Shown here in pieces: positions 34,846-43,729 of a DNA stretch of 64,000 nt. This stretch comes from a candidate division LCP-89 bacterium B3_LCP. Lineage in GTDB: Bacteria; Electryoneota; B3-LCP. Every line of letters starts with the position of its first letter. The first letter of the stretch is position 1. Under the pieces are notes generated by a model. It saw nothing but the letters and a program-made list of their open reading frames with translations, ran no database searches and was not told the origin of the DNA. The position numbers and the translations under genes are program-made. The stretch is taken from positions 117,993 to 181,992 of the forward strand of contig NJBN01000008.1 in the NCBI GenBank assembly GCA_005223185.1, written 5' to 3'.

Positions 34846-36674
34846 TTTATCAACACCGCCTTTTGGACCAACCTTACTGTTCCAGCGTCCAGAGTAATCA
34901 GATAAATGCCGGACGGCAGATGGTCAGCCTTCATGGTTATATGGTGTCTGCCCGAACTCTTTATTCCTTCATAGATTGTATTAACCTCACGACCGGAAAG
35001 ATCCCACATGGTGATCTTAACATCAGATTGACTGGGGAGATCATAGGTAATACGCATTGATGCGTTGAAGGGATTGGGGTGGGGAGAATGTAGAACCACA
35101 GAATGGGGAACACCAGGATAAGTTTCACTGCCTATCCCGGTAACCTCTTCGAATCTGATAAATCGGTAACCACCCACTGCTAATCCACTGCCGGAAGTTA
35201 GCGAGTCAGAGTTGGGGGTTAAGGTATCCCCATTTGCCAGAGTGGGTTCGCCACCATTCAGGGATAGTGCTATCAGTAGAGTGTCCAGACCGCCGCTCCA
35301 GGTAGCCGCACCCATTTCCCCGCTGCCTGAGAGCCAGCTATGGCCTCCGGACAACGTCAGAGCTTCATCTATATTATCGGCGCTTATTTCAATTGGATCA
35401 ACGGCTTCAGAGAAAGTAACCCGCACCGTATCGTCATCATCTATAGCGCCGCTCTGAATGACACCTTCTAAGAGTTCCGCTGAGGTAACGTACATCACCG
35501 GTTCGTGCCAGATTGTAAATGACCAGGCGGGACTTTGCAGTGTACCATCGAAGCCATGTCCGGTGGCATCATAGAATGTGGAACCTATCCCCTCATCGAA
35601 TTTCCATAACGCTGCTATATTATCAAATCTGGTGATGATATTATTGTCAACGATAGAACAGAACTGCGCTGCGACTTGTTCAGCTTCAGCTTGCGCTTGA
35701 GGATTTTCAAATTCAAATCCCACAGTTACCTTACAGTAGTAATTATCCTGCCAGAAATCGATATATAAATCCCAGAGAAGAACGACCAACCTGGCTTGAA
35801 CGCCAATGGTGTCAATCGGTGTGAAAACACCAGGAGCTATCAACGGATCATCGAAGACTGCTCTGGCATCAGCTCCTGTTCCCTGATCTGTCATTAATAG
35901 TTCTGCTTCCTCATCAAAACCATAAACCTGTCCATCATAATTCTGGGTGAGAAAATACTGAAAATTATTCTCCATGTATGGGATACCTGCCCCGTTGATA
36001 AGATCCCATAAGCTCGAATCATCCCATGCCTGTCCGTAATCCCAGGGATCAATGCCGGCAGTCCAGCCCGGAATCTCGTCATCATCCACTATCAACTGGA
36101 ACAGAGGAACCTTGAAGGGGTCAAATTCTTCTGTGAAGCGCAGACCGCCTATGCTGACGTCATCGATAAGTCCGTTCAACTGCTCACCGGGATCACCACT
36201 GCCTCCGAACAGGATCGGTCCCGGCACTTCTGAAGGACTTCCTGTGCCCGCTGCGAAGGCGTCTTCCATGCCGTTTAAAAACAGGTGGATACCGTCTATC
36301 CCATAAGAGCAGGCAAGATGCGCCCACGCGCCTAATGGCAACGGAGTCGCACCGGTTGCTTCCAATAGTCCCAAACCATCTATGGTGAGTTCGAAAACAG
36401 CATGACCGTTTACGATTTTTAACGCGTAATCACCGGGATAGGTGGTAGAGTTAGACCTGAAAATGGTCTGCTCAGGCTGGGCATCATCATGCAGGAATAC
36501 CCAGGCTTCTCCGGAAAGCGAATCAGGTGGGTCTAAATTGGGATCGGCAGGAACTTCACCCCAGCAGCCCTGACTGGCGTCAAGGGCATAACGTTCCTGT
36601 GCATTGAGGCTGGAGAACTGAAATAGCGTAATTGCAATAATTACGACAAGCCGGTATGTTATCGTCAGGGTCAT
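34842..36674 (-). CDS. Secreted LamG + DUF6599-like protein with type IX sorting domain
   Basis: This 610-residue protein has a signal peptide ending Leu-Asn-Ala. A concanavalin/LamG-like domain (~45-185) contains GAWAHLACSYGIDGIHLFLNG, a typical carbohydrate-binding fold signature. A DUF6599-like segment (~200-345) has LWDLINGAGIPYMENN. A second short LamG fragment (IAALWKFDEGIGSTFYDATG), a SbsA/Ig-like region and a C-terminal sorting domain (HSPHPNPFNASMRITYDL ... LPSGIYLITLDAG) follow. It probably sits on the cell surface. It is coupled by a 4-bp overlap to DUF362 paralogue c, repeating the DUF6599-DUF362 pairing seen at 32940/32022. Confidence 0.78.
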   Translation of the reverse strand: MTLTITYRLVVIIAITLFQFSSLNAQERYALDASQGCWGEVPADPNLDPPDSLSGEAWVFLHDDAQPEQTIFRSNSTTYPGDYALKIVNGHAVFELTIDGLGLLEATGATPLPLGAWAHLACSYGIDGIHLFLNGMEDAFAAGTGSPSEVPGPILFGGSGDPGEQLNGLIDDVSIGGLRFTEEFDPFKVPLFQLIVDDDEIPGWTAGIDPWDYGQAWDDSSLWDLINGAGIPYMENNFQYFLTQNYDGQVYGFDEEAELLMTDQGTGADARAVFDDPLIAPGVFTPIDTIGVQARLVVLLWDLYIDFWQDNYYCKVTVGFEFENPQAQAEAEQVAAQFCSIVDNNIITRFDNIAALWKFDEGIGSTFYDATGHGFDGTLQSPAWSFTIWHEPVMYVTSAELLEGVIQSGAIDDDDTVRVTFSEAVDPIEISADNIDEALTLSGGHSWLSGSGEMGAATWSGGLDTLLIALSLNGGEPTLANGDTLTPNSDSLTSGSGLAVGGYRFIRFEEVTGIGSETYPGVPHSVVLHSPHPNPFNASMRITYDLPSQSDVKITMWDLSGREVNTIYEGIKSSGRHHITMKADHLPSGIYLITLDAGTVRLVQKAVLIK

Positions 36675-36756
36675 CTTTTTAGCTTCCTTATTTGCTTTAT
36701 TTTTTGAATTGTGGAGTTTAAATCTGTTGACGATCCCCGGCTATATTACGTGCAGT

Positions 36757-38034
36757 TTACCAGGTTTTCACAACACGATAGAAGTATCGCCGCGACTCGC
36801 GCAGAGCGCGACGGTCGATATACTGGTGGGCTTGGGTTTTGGCGATCTCTTGATAGGCGGAAAAACTAGGCTCGGTACTTCTGCGCACACTGAAATGACC
36901 GGTATATTCCGGTGCAGACCACAACAGAACTGAATCTTGATCAGCCGTGTTCACCCGGAGATCACCTACGGACATAGATGGATTATCCACGTCCACCCGG
37001 ATTATTTCATTGAGGTTATTAGTGCCTAAGTTGTAGGGCGGTTCTGCAGCAGTATCGACGTGAACCGAATTTTCCAGGGTGGAGCATCCGTATTCCTCTA
37101 AAATGGTACGTCCTATACTGTCAACGGCAACGCGGTCTTGACCTAAGATGATTCCATCATAAATCATGTTGGGCGGCCCCATTGGCCCACCACTGGTACA
37201 GCCGAATATACCGTCAACTATAAAGAGCGATTCCACCACGTTCAGTTCGTCGCGAATCTGCTGATTGACGGCAGGAATGCCGGGATTGCAGTTGTTGCCA
37301 TGTAGATCCCCGGGCATGTCGATACAACCGTAATTATTCTTAAGTGCCATGGTCAGACCTGCGCCAACCGCATTCTTAAGTACGGAGAAGTTGATGTGGT
37401 AGTTTATGTAATCGGTAAGAATTCTCGAAGGGTGCTGAATGGTCTCGGCGCAGTAAAGATTGATATTGGTATTGAATCCGACTTCATTGGTGCCAAAACA
37501 GCGCACTCCGGTAGGCCCGGTGTTTACTGTATAACCCGCTGCCTGCAGTTCAGTTGTATCTCTGTCCCAGATGATTATATTATTGGCAGGAAAGGGATTA
37601 CCGCCGACGATCATATTCTGCAAACCGTTCACCAGTGCTTCCACCACCCCCGGCTGAGTGGACAGATCGGTGTTGATGCTGTTCACTTTGATACCAATAG
37701 TACTTTCCGAATTGATCCCTGGAAATAGAATTTTGTAAGCATCACTTAAATCTAACATCCCGGTATATCTGCGGATAGCCTCATCCATCATCACCTGAGT
37801 AATGTCGGTTGAAATCACCGAACCCTGATGGGCAGAGGTATCCTTTACGACTACCACCCTGTAAGGATTCAAATTGGGGGGTTGGGCTTGGGCTTTTTTG
37901 GTGATGATGCTGAAGGGACCGAAAGCTACGGGCAGCGTGATCGCTGCTGCGGTGGCAATTGAGGTCGATTTCAGGAAATCTCTTCGCGTTAATCGGTTTT
38001 GATCTTTGGGGGAAGCATTTTTGGGTTTGCGCAT
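36757..38034 (-). CDS. Tat-exported DUF362 protein with FN3-like tail (paralogue b)
   Basis: 425 residues from ATG 38034 (AAGG upstream); a longer start at 38082 lacks a ribosome site. A twin-arginine signal (NRLTRRDFLKSTSIATAAA) precedes a DUF362 domain with IGIKVNSINTDLSTQPG, IIWDRDTTELQAAGYTV, GLTMALKNNYGCIDMPGDLH and LFIVDGIFGCTSGGPMGPP. The last ~70 residues look like a fibronectin-type domain ending ESRRYFYRVVKTW. It is highly similar to paralogue a throughout, so the two are a tandem duplication. A stretch of ~80 bp separates it from the LamG gene. Confidence 0.83.
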   Translation of the reverse strand: MRKPKNASPKDQNRLTRRDFLKSTSIATAAAITLPVAFGPFSIITKKAQAQPPNLNPYRVVVVKDTSAHQGSVISTDITQVMMDEAIRRYTGMLDLSDAYKILFPGINSESTIGIKVNSINTDLSTQPGVVEALVNGLQNMIVGGNPFPANNIIIWDRDTTELQAAGYTVNTGPTGVRCFGTNEVGFNTNINLYCAETIQHPSRILTDYINYHINFSVLKNAVGAGLTMALKNNYGCIDMPGDLHGNNCNPGIPAVNQQIRDELNVVESLFIVDGIFGCTSGGPMGPPNMIYDGIILGQDRVAVDSIGRTILEEYGCSTLENSVHVDTAAEPPYNLGTNNLNEIIRVDVDNPSMSVGDLRVNTADQDSVLLWSAPEYTGHFSVRRSTEPSFSAYQEIAKTQAHQYIDRRALRESRRYFYRVVKTW

Positions 38035-38145
38035 ATTACCAGCCTTTTTATCCGTCACACATAGTCCACTAACCAGAGTCATCAGGTCGAAGCGCAGGTA
38101 TTCTGGACAGTTTATCCTTAAGGTTACTTAAGGAACATTTTTTGA

Positions 38146-39396
38146 TTAGCCCCAGGTTTTTACTACACGGTAAAAGTATTTATCATTCGACGTCAGTATG
38201 CCTGCATCGATATAACTATTCTCATTTAAAGTAGCTATTTCATCATAAGTCCCGAATTCCGGATCGATGCTGCGTTGTACTTTATAAACGCCGGAGTATT
38301 CAGGAGTTGACCAGTCTAAGGTAACGTCCGGGTAGTTTTTTGTCACCTGTAAGTTGCGCACCTTGGTTGAAGGATCTTCTACAACTATTTGTTCGATGCT
38401 GCTTAGATTTGCAACGCCTAAGCTGTATGGCGGGTTTGCAGCAGTGTCAACATGCGTTGCTCTGTAAATGGTGGAACAACCTGCGTCGTCCAGAATGTCC
38501 CTGCCCACAGCATCGATGGCAACGCGGTCTTCGCCCATTATTATTCCTTCATAAACCATATTGGGAGAACCGCCTGGACCACCAGAATAACAGCCGAATA
38601 CGGCGTCAATAATGTGCAGGGTTTCCTCTACGGCTAAAACGTCGCGTATCTGTTGATTGAGAGCGGGAATGTAAGGATCACAGTAACCCGGGTGTAAAGA
38701 GCCTGGACTTTGAATGGACCCCAGATGGTTTTTCATGGCCAGGGTTATGCCGGCAGTACTATGGTTTTTCAAAACGGCGAAATCAATTAAATAATTGCAG
38801 TAGTCAGTAAGGATGTTGGACGGATGCTGATAGGAACCGGCGCAGTTTAGGTACAGGCTATTGTATCCCACCGAATTGGTTCCCATGCAGCGTACCCCGG
38901 TTGCTCCTGAATTTAGTGTATAACCAGAATTGGACAGTTCCCATGAAGAACGATCCCAGATAATGACGTTATTTTCCGGGAATGGTGAACCTCCGACGTC
39001 CATCTGGGTAAGTCCATTTATCAGGGCGTTTACCATTTCCGGATGAGTGGGCAGCGAACTATTGATACAGTTGACCTTGATACCTATGACGTCATCTGTG
39101 GTAATGTTCGGAAATATCGCGTGATAAGCCTCGCCGATGTTGTTTATCTCCGTATAGCGGCGGATGGCTTCATCCATCATCACCTGGACAATGGATTGAT
39201 CTAATTGCGATCCCTGGTGAGAAGCCACATCCTTGATGGTAACCACGCGGGGATCACGCCATAAGTCAGTAGCTTCCGATTTCCGGCTCAGAATGTGGAA
39301 CGCTCCCGTAGGGATACTAAAAGCAGCAGCAGCGCCGGTAGCCGTTTTGATGAAAGTACGCCTGTTTATCCCCTTAGACTCTCGCCCCTTCTTCAT
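38146..39396 (-). CDS. Tat-exported DUF362 protein with FN3-like tail (paralogue a), first gene of the cluster
   Basis: This 416-residue protein has a twin-arginine signal (GINRRTFIKTATGAAAAF). The DUF362 domain shows IGIKVNCINSSLPTHPE, IIWDRSSWELSNSGYTL, GITLAMKNHLGSIQSPGSLH and LHIIDAVFGCYSGGPGGSP, ending in an FN3-like tail (SNDKYFYRVVKTWG) as in paralogue b. Several Cys (in VNCIN, VRCMG, LNCAG, GYCDP, FGCYS, AGCST) are shared among paralogues a-c and could bind a metal or Fe-S cluster, though this is inference. Its promoter at 39475-39503 probably drives all six genes to 32022. Confidence 0.84.
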   Translation of the reverse strand: MKKGRESKGINRRTFIKTATGAAAAFSIPTGAFHILSRKSEATDLWRDPRVVTIKDVASHQGSQLDQSIVQVMMDEAIRRYTEINNIGEAYHAIFPNITTDDVIGIKVNCINSSLPTHPEMVNALINGLTQMDVGGSPFPENNVIIWDRSSWELSNSGYTLNSGATGVRCMGTNSVGYNSLYLNCAGSYQHPSNILTDYCNYLIDFAVLKNHSTAGITLAMKNHLGSIQSPGSLHPGYCDPYIPALNQQIRDVLAVEETLHIIDAVFGCYSGGPGGSPNMVYEGIIMGEDRVAIDAVGRDILDDAGCSTIYRATHVDTAANPPYSLGVANLSSIEQIVVEDPSTKVRNLQVTKNYPDVTLDWSTPEYSGVYKVQRSIDPEFGTYDEIATLNENSYIDAGILTSNDKYFYRVVKTWG

Positions 39397-39474
39397 CTAA
39401 AAACCTCATGCTGTGGTTAGCTCACGATCCTATCCTAACGGTTACCTGAGAGCTGAATGGGAAATATAAACCTA

Positions 39475-39503
39475 AATATACGAAAATTTGTGATACAGAT
39501 CAA
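39475..39503 (-). promoter_or_regulatory. Promoter of the DUF362/DUF6599 cluster
   Basis: Minus strand: TTGATC (39503-39498), exactly 17 bp, TATATT (39480-39475), ~80 nt upstream of paralogue a. It separates this operon from the upstream outer-membrane gene, which ends at 39544. Confidence 0.75.
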
Positions 39504-39543
39504 GTAAAAAGTTATTATTCACTGTTTTGCCTCTGCCTGATTA

Positions 39544-42500
39544 TCAGAAGTGAGCGTTGAGAAGGAATTCCAGGCTCCAATTGAGGTCTTCACTTGCATC
39601 GGTTATGGAATAGGTGTAATCCTCATCGAAGCGGATTCTGAAAGTAAGCTTTTGCTGGATATTCCAGCCTATTCTGAAATATCCATCAATTGAAATAAGC
39701 TCTTCTGAAGCAGGAAGACTCTGCCGTGAATACATCCCGGAAATATCGATGCGAACGGTATTGTCCCCCAGTCCTCCGGGCAGTCTTATCCTCCGTTCAA
39801 TATAGCCACCTGGTCTCAAATCAAATCTGCTGTAATTGGGTTCATCCACGATGGTAACGAACAACTGCCCGCGAGTGAAGGTATGTTTGGACCAGCGTCG
39901 GTACCATTCAATTCCCGGTTCATATTCGTATTCAGCACCGCTACCTGCTAATTTTCGTGATAGACGATATTTCCAGTAAATCTGATCGTACGAATTAGGC
40001 TTCCATTCGAGTCTGGTGGAAAAGTACTGTTCTTCCGCTTGTCCCGTGTTCCTTACGCTGGAAACTGTCTGATAAAGCAGCCATTTTGAGTGCATAGCCC
40101 AGGTTACCTGTATCGCATCCGAATCAAACCTGTAACTGCCTTGATTGGAAGGGAAAGCCGTCCAATCCATACCTAAATCAAAAAGACCTTCTTCATTATC
40201 GACCGCTAATAGCGAATCCCGAGCATCTCTAGCCAGATTAAGACGAAATGAGATTGGATTTAAGGTTGATATATAAACCCCCGGCGCAAGGTCTATCTGT
40301 GCTATACCCTGGCGGGTTAATTCCAGGTCACGGACGCCATTTTCATCGTCGTAGTTAATCTGCGAATAGTTCATATCACCATAGAAATATGTAGTCATGC
40401 CGGGGATTAAGTTCTGGGAATAGAGGGTCACCCGTGGAGTAAGTTCCTCATTATCAGGGAAAAAACTACCGTTGCCGTAAGCCCGCTTTCCAGCCGACCA
40501 TCGAATTTCCGGGAATAGGCTGATACTGGGTCCCGGGATGATGGACCATCTGGTTAGAACCGATTGAGTCAGCAGTTTTGTCAGGGATGAATCCGCATAT
40601 TGCAGGGAATCCAATTTAACCTGTGATGTTCTCGCGATTACTTCCAAACGACTGCTGCGCAATTTCAGAAAATCGAGCATACCGGGGGTGAAAGTGGTCT
40701 CGAATCCCACCGTTGCGATCTGACGTTCCCGTAATAGTGAATCCGTCGAAGCATCGAAATAGTCCGCAGTGCAGTGCAATGAAGTCCCCTGAACCGGCGA
40801 TATTGAACCGCCCCAATGGTAGTTCTTTTCAGAACCGTATTGTCCCTTGCGTTCGCCAGTACTTCCTTCCAACCACAGTTTCCCGCTGGGCTCATATTTA
40901 AAACCTAAGGCATATTCTCCTTTCAAACTTCCAAATTCGGTGGAACGATCTTCCAGCGTGGGAAGGTCATCGGTTATAGCCAGCCAGTTAGCGTCCAGTG
41001 TCCAAGCATCCCGTTTCACATGTCCCTCTATGAAGCCTGCGCGCGCAGCGTCTTCATTTAATTCGCCGCCGCCAATTCCGGCGCCAGTAGTTATTTTCCC
41101 CTCGGCGCCCCATAATTTTCCTGTAGCCTCAGCAGTCAACTGAGCGCCTGAAAAACTACTCTGATCTATAGGAGAAGGCGCTGGTATATTGGCGTTATTT
41201 TCTCCCTTCTTAAAAGCGGAAGCGGTAATCTGAAAGGAGTCGCTTCCGGATATGATGACCTCTCCGGCAGTCAGCGTTTCCCCAATTTCATCTTCTTCCA
41301 GGCGGTACTGATATTCCACCTCGATTATATCGCCCTCGTTTAGCAATTCCCAGCCGGTAAAGTTCAGAATAAGTTTTCCCAATGAAGTGTAGAGCGTGTA
41401 TTCTTCGGTTGAAAGAACTTCTCCGTTCAGAATTACTTCAGCACTGCCGATCAACACATCATCGTGCGATAGGCTATATTCAGGACCATCTGCACCGGAA
41501 AAGAAATCCTTTGCCGATCTGGTTAACCTCTCACCCGCGGTCAGGTTACCACGGAAAAGACTCCGCTTTTTCAGTTGGCTGCGCCCTCCAGCTTCGAACA
41601 CAGCCGTTCCCCCCCGCAAGGTAGCGCGTCCGAAGAGGTGGTCGTGCGTCTGCACGAACTGTACGCGGTTACCGGCATCGATGCGGCGCAGGAAATCAGC
41701 GTCATTTCCCCGGTATGTGGCGCCATACAGGATCCTGTCAGGATCGGTATTATCATACAGACTGTTTACCGTTCTGCCTGATCTGTGTCTATAGTATGGC
41801 TGCAATCTCCCCCAATATCGTTCAGTCGTCCGGTCAGCATCGGTTTGCAGGCGATATGAATATTGACCCTGCAACCCCAAGGTCGATCCTGATAAGTTGG
41901 AAAAAGTCAATCCATCATCGTCCCAGCGTAAACGATGGACATTGTTTCCTGTGCTCTGGATTTCAGCCTGTTCAGGAAAAATTAACGGCCGTCTGAAACT
42001 TTCATTCTCAATTTCAAAGACGTCCAACCCATCATCCCAAAGTGCGAAGATATGATTACCGCTGCTGAATATCCCCTTGTATTCGGCGGCTGTACCACCG
42101 TACGCCTGATCGTATCCAATCCAGGATTCGGTGGTGCCTGTTTGGGGGTTTTCTGCTCTGTACCGGACTAAACCTCCATCTGTGGCAAACCAGATTTCAT
42201 TGGTGGTTCCTAAAAGATCATAGGTCTCACATTCGGCTAACTGATCTTCACGCAAGAATGGGAAAATCCTCCTCGAAGATGGTTCACAGACGTCAATCCC
42301 ATCTGCATGCAGGAAGTATAGATCGCCAGAAATACTCTGGACGTCAATCCATTCATTATTGCGGAATCCTTCATCTTCACCGATATATGACCAACTCTGC
42401 TGTCCGATAGATAAAATATCTATCCCGTCATCCCCGAAACACCAGAGGTTATCTCCTATGCGCAGCATATCCTGATAAGATCCTGCCAATAATCCATCAG

Positions 42501-43077
42501 ATCGGTCATATAATACGAACGTTTCCGTGCGTGTGTCGAAACGTAAGATACCTCCGGCTGTCGCCATGAATAGGTAGTGATCCACCAAGTTTATGCGCCT
42601 CACATGGTTAGTGCCGGCGGGCCAGTCTTCATTAGTCAAAGGCAGGTATTCCCACTGCTCAATAAGCAAGTCAAAGCGTGCTGCGCCGCTATCGCTTCCC
42701 ACCCAGACATAGTCGCCTTGGGAAGCCATGCAGGTTAATCGTCCGGGCGGCAAGCCATCCATTCTGGAAAATGTATAATTTCCGCTAATCTGAAGGTTGA
42801 TGTATGCCGCAACGGAATCCGAAATAGCCCAGAGTTGATCCTCATCAGCGACTATCTCAAATGGTGAAAAAACGTTAATCTCGGGGAAGTTATAGCGCTG
42901 GTAGGTCTCGCCTTCAGCATTGTACTGAAAAAGTCCGGCGGGGGTTGCCAGCCAGATGGTAGATTCGGTGGTGATCATCCATTGAGGTCTTCTCGTCCAG
43001 GATAGAGCATCCTGGCACAGGAGAAGACTGGCAAAGCAGACAAAAATCGTGAATTTCAGCAAGTTGATTTGAGGCAT
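39544..43077 (-). CDS. Large outer-membrane protein: beta-propeller plus predicted beta-barrel
   Basis: This 1177-residue protein has a signal peptide ending around Asp-Ala-Leu-Ser. Residues ~30-380 form repeated blades (for example STIWLATPAGLFQYN, DYVWVGSDSGAARFD, NEIWFATDGGLVRYR), as in two-component-regulator propellers. A middle segment contains EVEYQYRLEEDEIGETLTAG, similar to strands in SprA-like and other FCB outer-membrane proteins. The C-terminal ~550 residues alternate aromatic and polar residues, and the chain ends in Phe, as outer-membrane barrels do. It may be a surface receptor or assembly factor; no partner is certain, but it lies directly upstream of the DUF362 operon. Confidence 0.72.
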   Translation of the reverse strand: MPQINLLKFTIFVCFASLLLCQDALSWTRRPQWMITTESTIWLATPAGLFQYNAEGETYQRYNFPEINVFSPFEIVADEDQLWAISDSVAAYINLQISGNYTFSRMDGLPPGRLTCMASQGDYVWVGSDSGAARFDLLIEQWEYLPLTNEDWPAGTNHVRRINLVDHYLFMATAGGILRFDTRTETFVLYDRSDGLLAGSYQDMLRIGDNLWCFGDDGIDILSIGQQSWSYIGEDEGFRNNEWIDVQSISGDLYFLHADGIDVCEPSSRRIFPFLREDQLAECETYDLLGTTNEIWFATDGGLVRYRAENPQTGTTESWIGYDQAYGGTAAEYKGIFSSGNHIFALWDDGLDVFEIENESFRRPLIFPEQAEIQSTGNNVHRLRWDDDGLTFSNLSGSTLGLQGQYSYRLQTDADRTTERYWGRLQPYYRHRSGRTVNSLYDNTDPDRILYGATYRGNDADFLRRIDAGNRVQFVQTHDHLFGRATLRGGTAVFEAGGRSQLKKRSLFRGNLTAGERLTRSAKDFFSGADGPEYSLSHDDVLIGSAEVILNGEVLSTEEYTLYTSLGKLILNFTGWELLNEGDIIEVEYQYRLEEDEIGETLTAGEVIISGSDSFQITASAFKKGENNANIPAPSPIDQSSFSGAQLTAEATGKLWGAEGKITTGAGIGGGELNEDAARAGFIEGHVKRDAWTLDANWLAITDDLPTLEDRSTEFGSLKGEYALGFKYEPSGKLWLEGSTGERKGQYGSEKNYHWGGSISPVQGTSLHCTADYFDASTDSLLRERQIATVGFETTFTPGMLDFLKLRSSRLEVIARTSQVKLDSLQYADSSLTKLLTQSVLTRWSIIPGPSISLFPEIRWSAGKRAYGNGSFFPDNEELTPRVTLYSQNLIPGMTTYFYGDMNYSQINYDDENGVRDLELTRQGIAQIDLAPGVYISTLNPISFRLNLARDARDSLLAVDNEEGLFDLGMDWTAFPSNQGSYRFDSDAIQVTWAMHSKWLLYQTVSSVRNTGQAEEQYFSTRLEWKPNSYDQIYWKYRLSRKLAGSGAEYEYEPGIEWYRRWSKHTFTRGQLFVTIVDEPNYSRFDLRPGGYIERRIRLPGGLGDNTVRIDISGMYSRQSLPASEELISIDGYFRIGWNIQQKLTFRIRFDEDYTYSITDASEDLNWSLEFLLNAHF

Positions 43078-43192
43078 AAGTAGCGTTTCGTTCGGCTGGA
43101 ATAAAATAATGATGAAAATTCACTCAAGCAAGCCTTTCAGGGAATAAACTTGATATAGACAACAAAAGATTGAAAAATAATTCACTTGAGGC

Positions 43193-43221
43193 TTGACAAA
43201 GACGATCTTATCCATTATATT
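43193..43221 (+). promoter_or_regulatory. Promoter of the marR-psrABC-like operon
   Basis: TTGACA (43193-43198), 17 bp, TATATT (43216-43221). Transcription would start near 43228, giving a ~40-nt leader to the ATG at 43267. Confidence 0.82.
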
Positions 43222-43249
43222 AGTTCATACCATTAAACGTTAACACTAT

Positions 43250-43263
43250 CAACAGTATTGTTG
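43250..43263. promoter_or_regulatory. Candidate MarR operator
   Basis: Palindrome CAACA-N4-TGTTG (43250-43263) lies between the predicted transcription start and the marR ATG, with further GTTAAC-like half-sites just upstream. This placement suits autorepression by the MarR protein. Confidence 0.5.
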
Positions 43264-43266
43264 AAT

Positions 43267-43713
43267 ATGAATGATCGGGCTTTTCAGTTTTATGAACTTC
43301 TGAAGGATATAACGTCCTGCTGCCAGGAACGCGAAATCCTGCAGGCTGCAAAATACAATCTGACAATATCTGAGGCGAGATGTCTCATATCTCTTGAATT
43401 GAATGCATGCAAGACCACAGCGGATTTAGCCGATAATATGCTTGTTGCTAAAAGCCGGGTAACGAGAGTGGTGGACGGTCTGGTAAAAAAAGGATTAGTG
43501 GGACGTTGTGAAGATAAGGATGACAGGAGAATTTGTCAGGTTTCTTTGACTAACGAAGGCAACCGGATTGCGGTTGATCTTTTCGGATTTATCCTTTCAT
43601 TGCATGAGGAAGTTTTAGGTAAGCTGCCTGATGATTTAAGAGACGATACCATAACCAATCTTTCCCTGCTCAGAGATGCTATGCATCATGTGAAGGATCG
43701 GCTGATAGCTTAA
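43267..43713 (+). CDS. MarR-family transcriptional regulator
   Basis: 148 residues from ATG 43267; a TTG nine bases upstream is possible. The winged helix-turn-helix is clear: SEARCLISLELNACKTTADL, then DNMLVAKSRVTRVVDGLVKKGLVGRCEDKDDRRICQVSLT (quoted in two parts of one wing), with flanking dimerisation helices. It is the first gene before a polysulfide/thiosulfate reductase operon, so it likely senses a sulfur compound or redox state; two Cys in the N-terminal helix (ITSCCQERE) are candidate sensors. Autoregulation is suggested by the operator palindrome. Confidence 0.87.
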   Translation: MNDRAFQFYELLKDITSCCQEREILQAAKYNLTISEARCLISLELNACKTTADLADNMLVAKSRVTRVVDGLVKKGLVGRCEDKDDRRICQVSLTNEGNRIAVDLFGFILSLHEEVLGKLPDDLRDDTITNLSLLRDAMHHVKDRLIA

Positions 43714-43729
43714 TAAACAGATAACAAAC

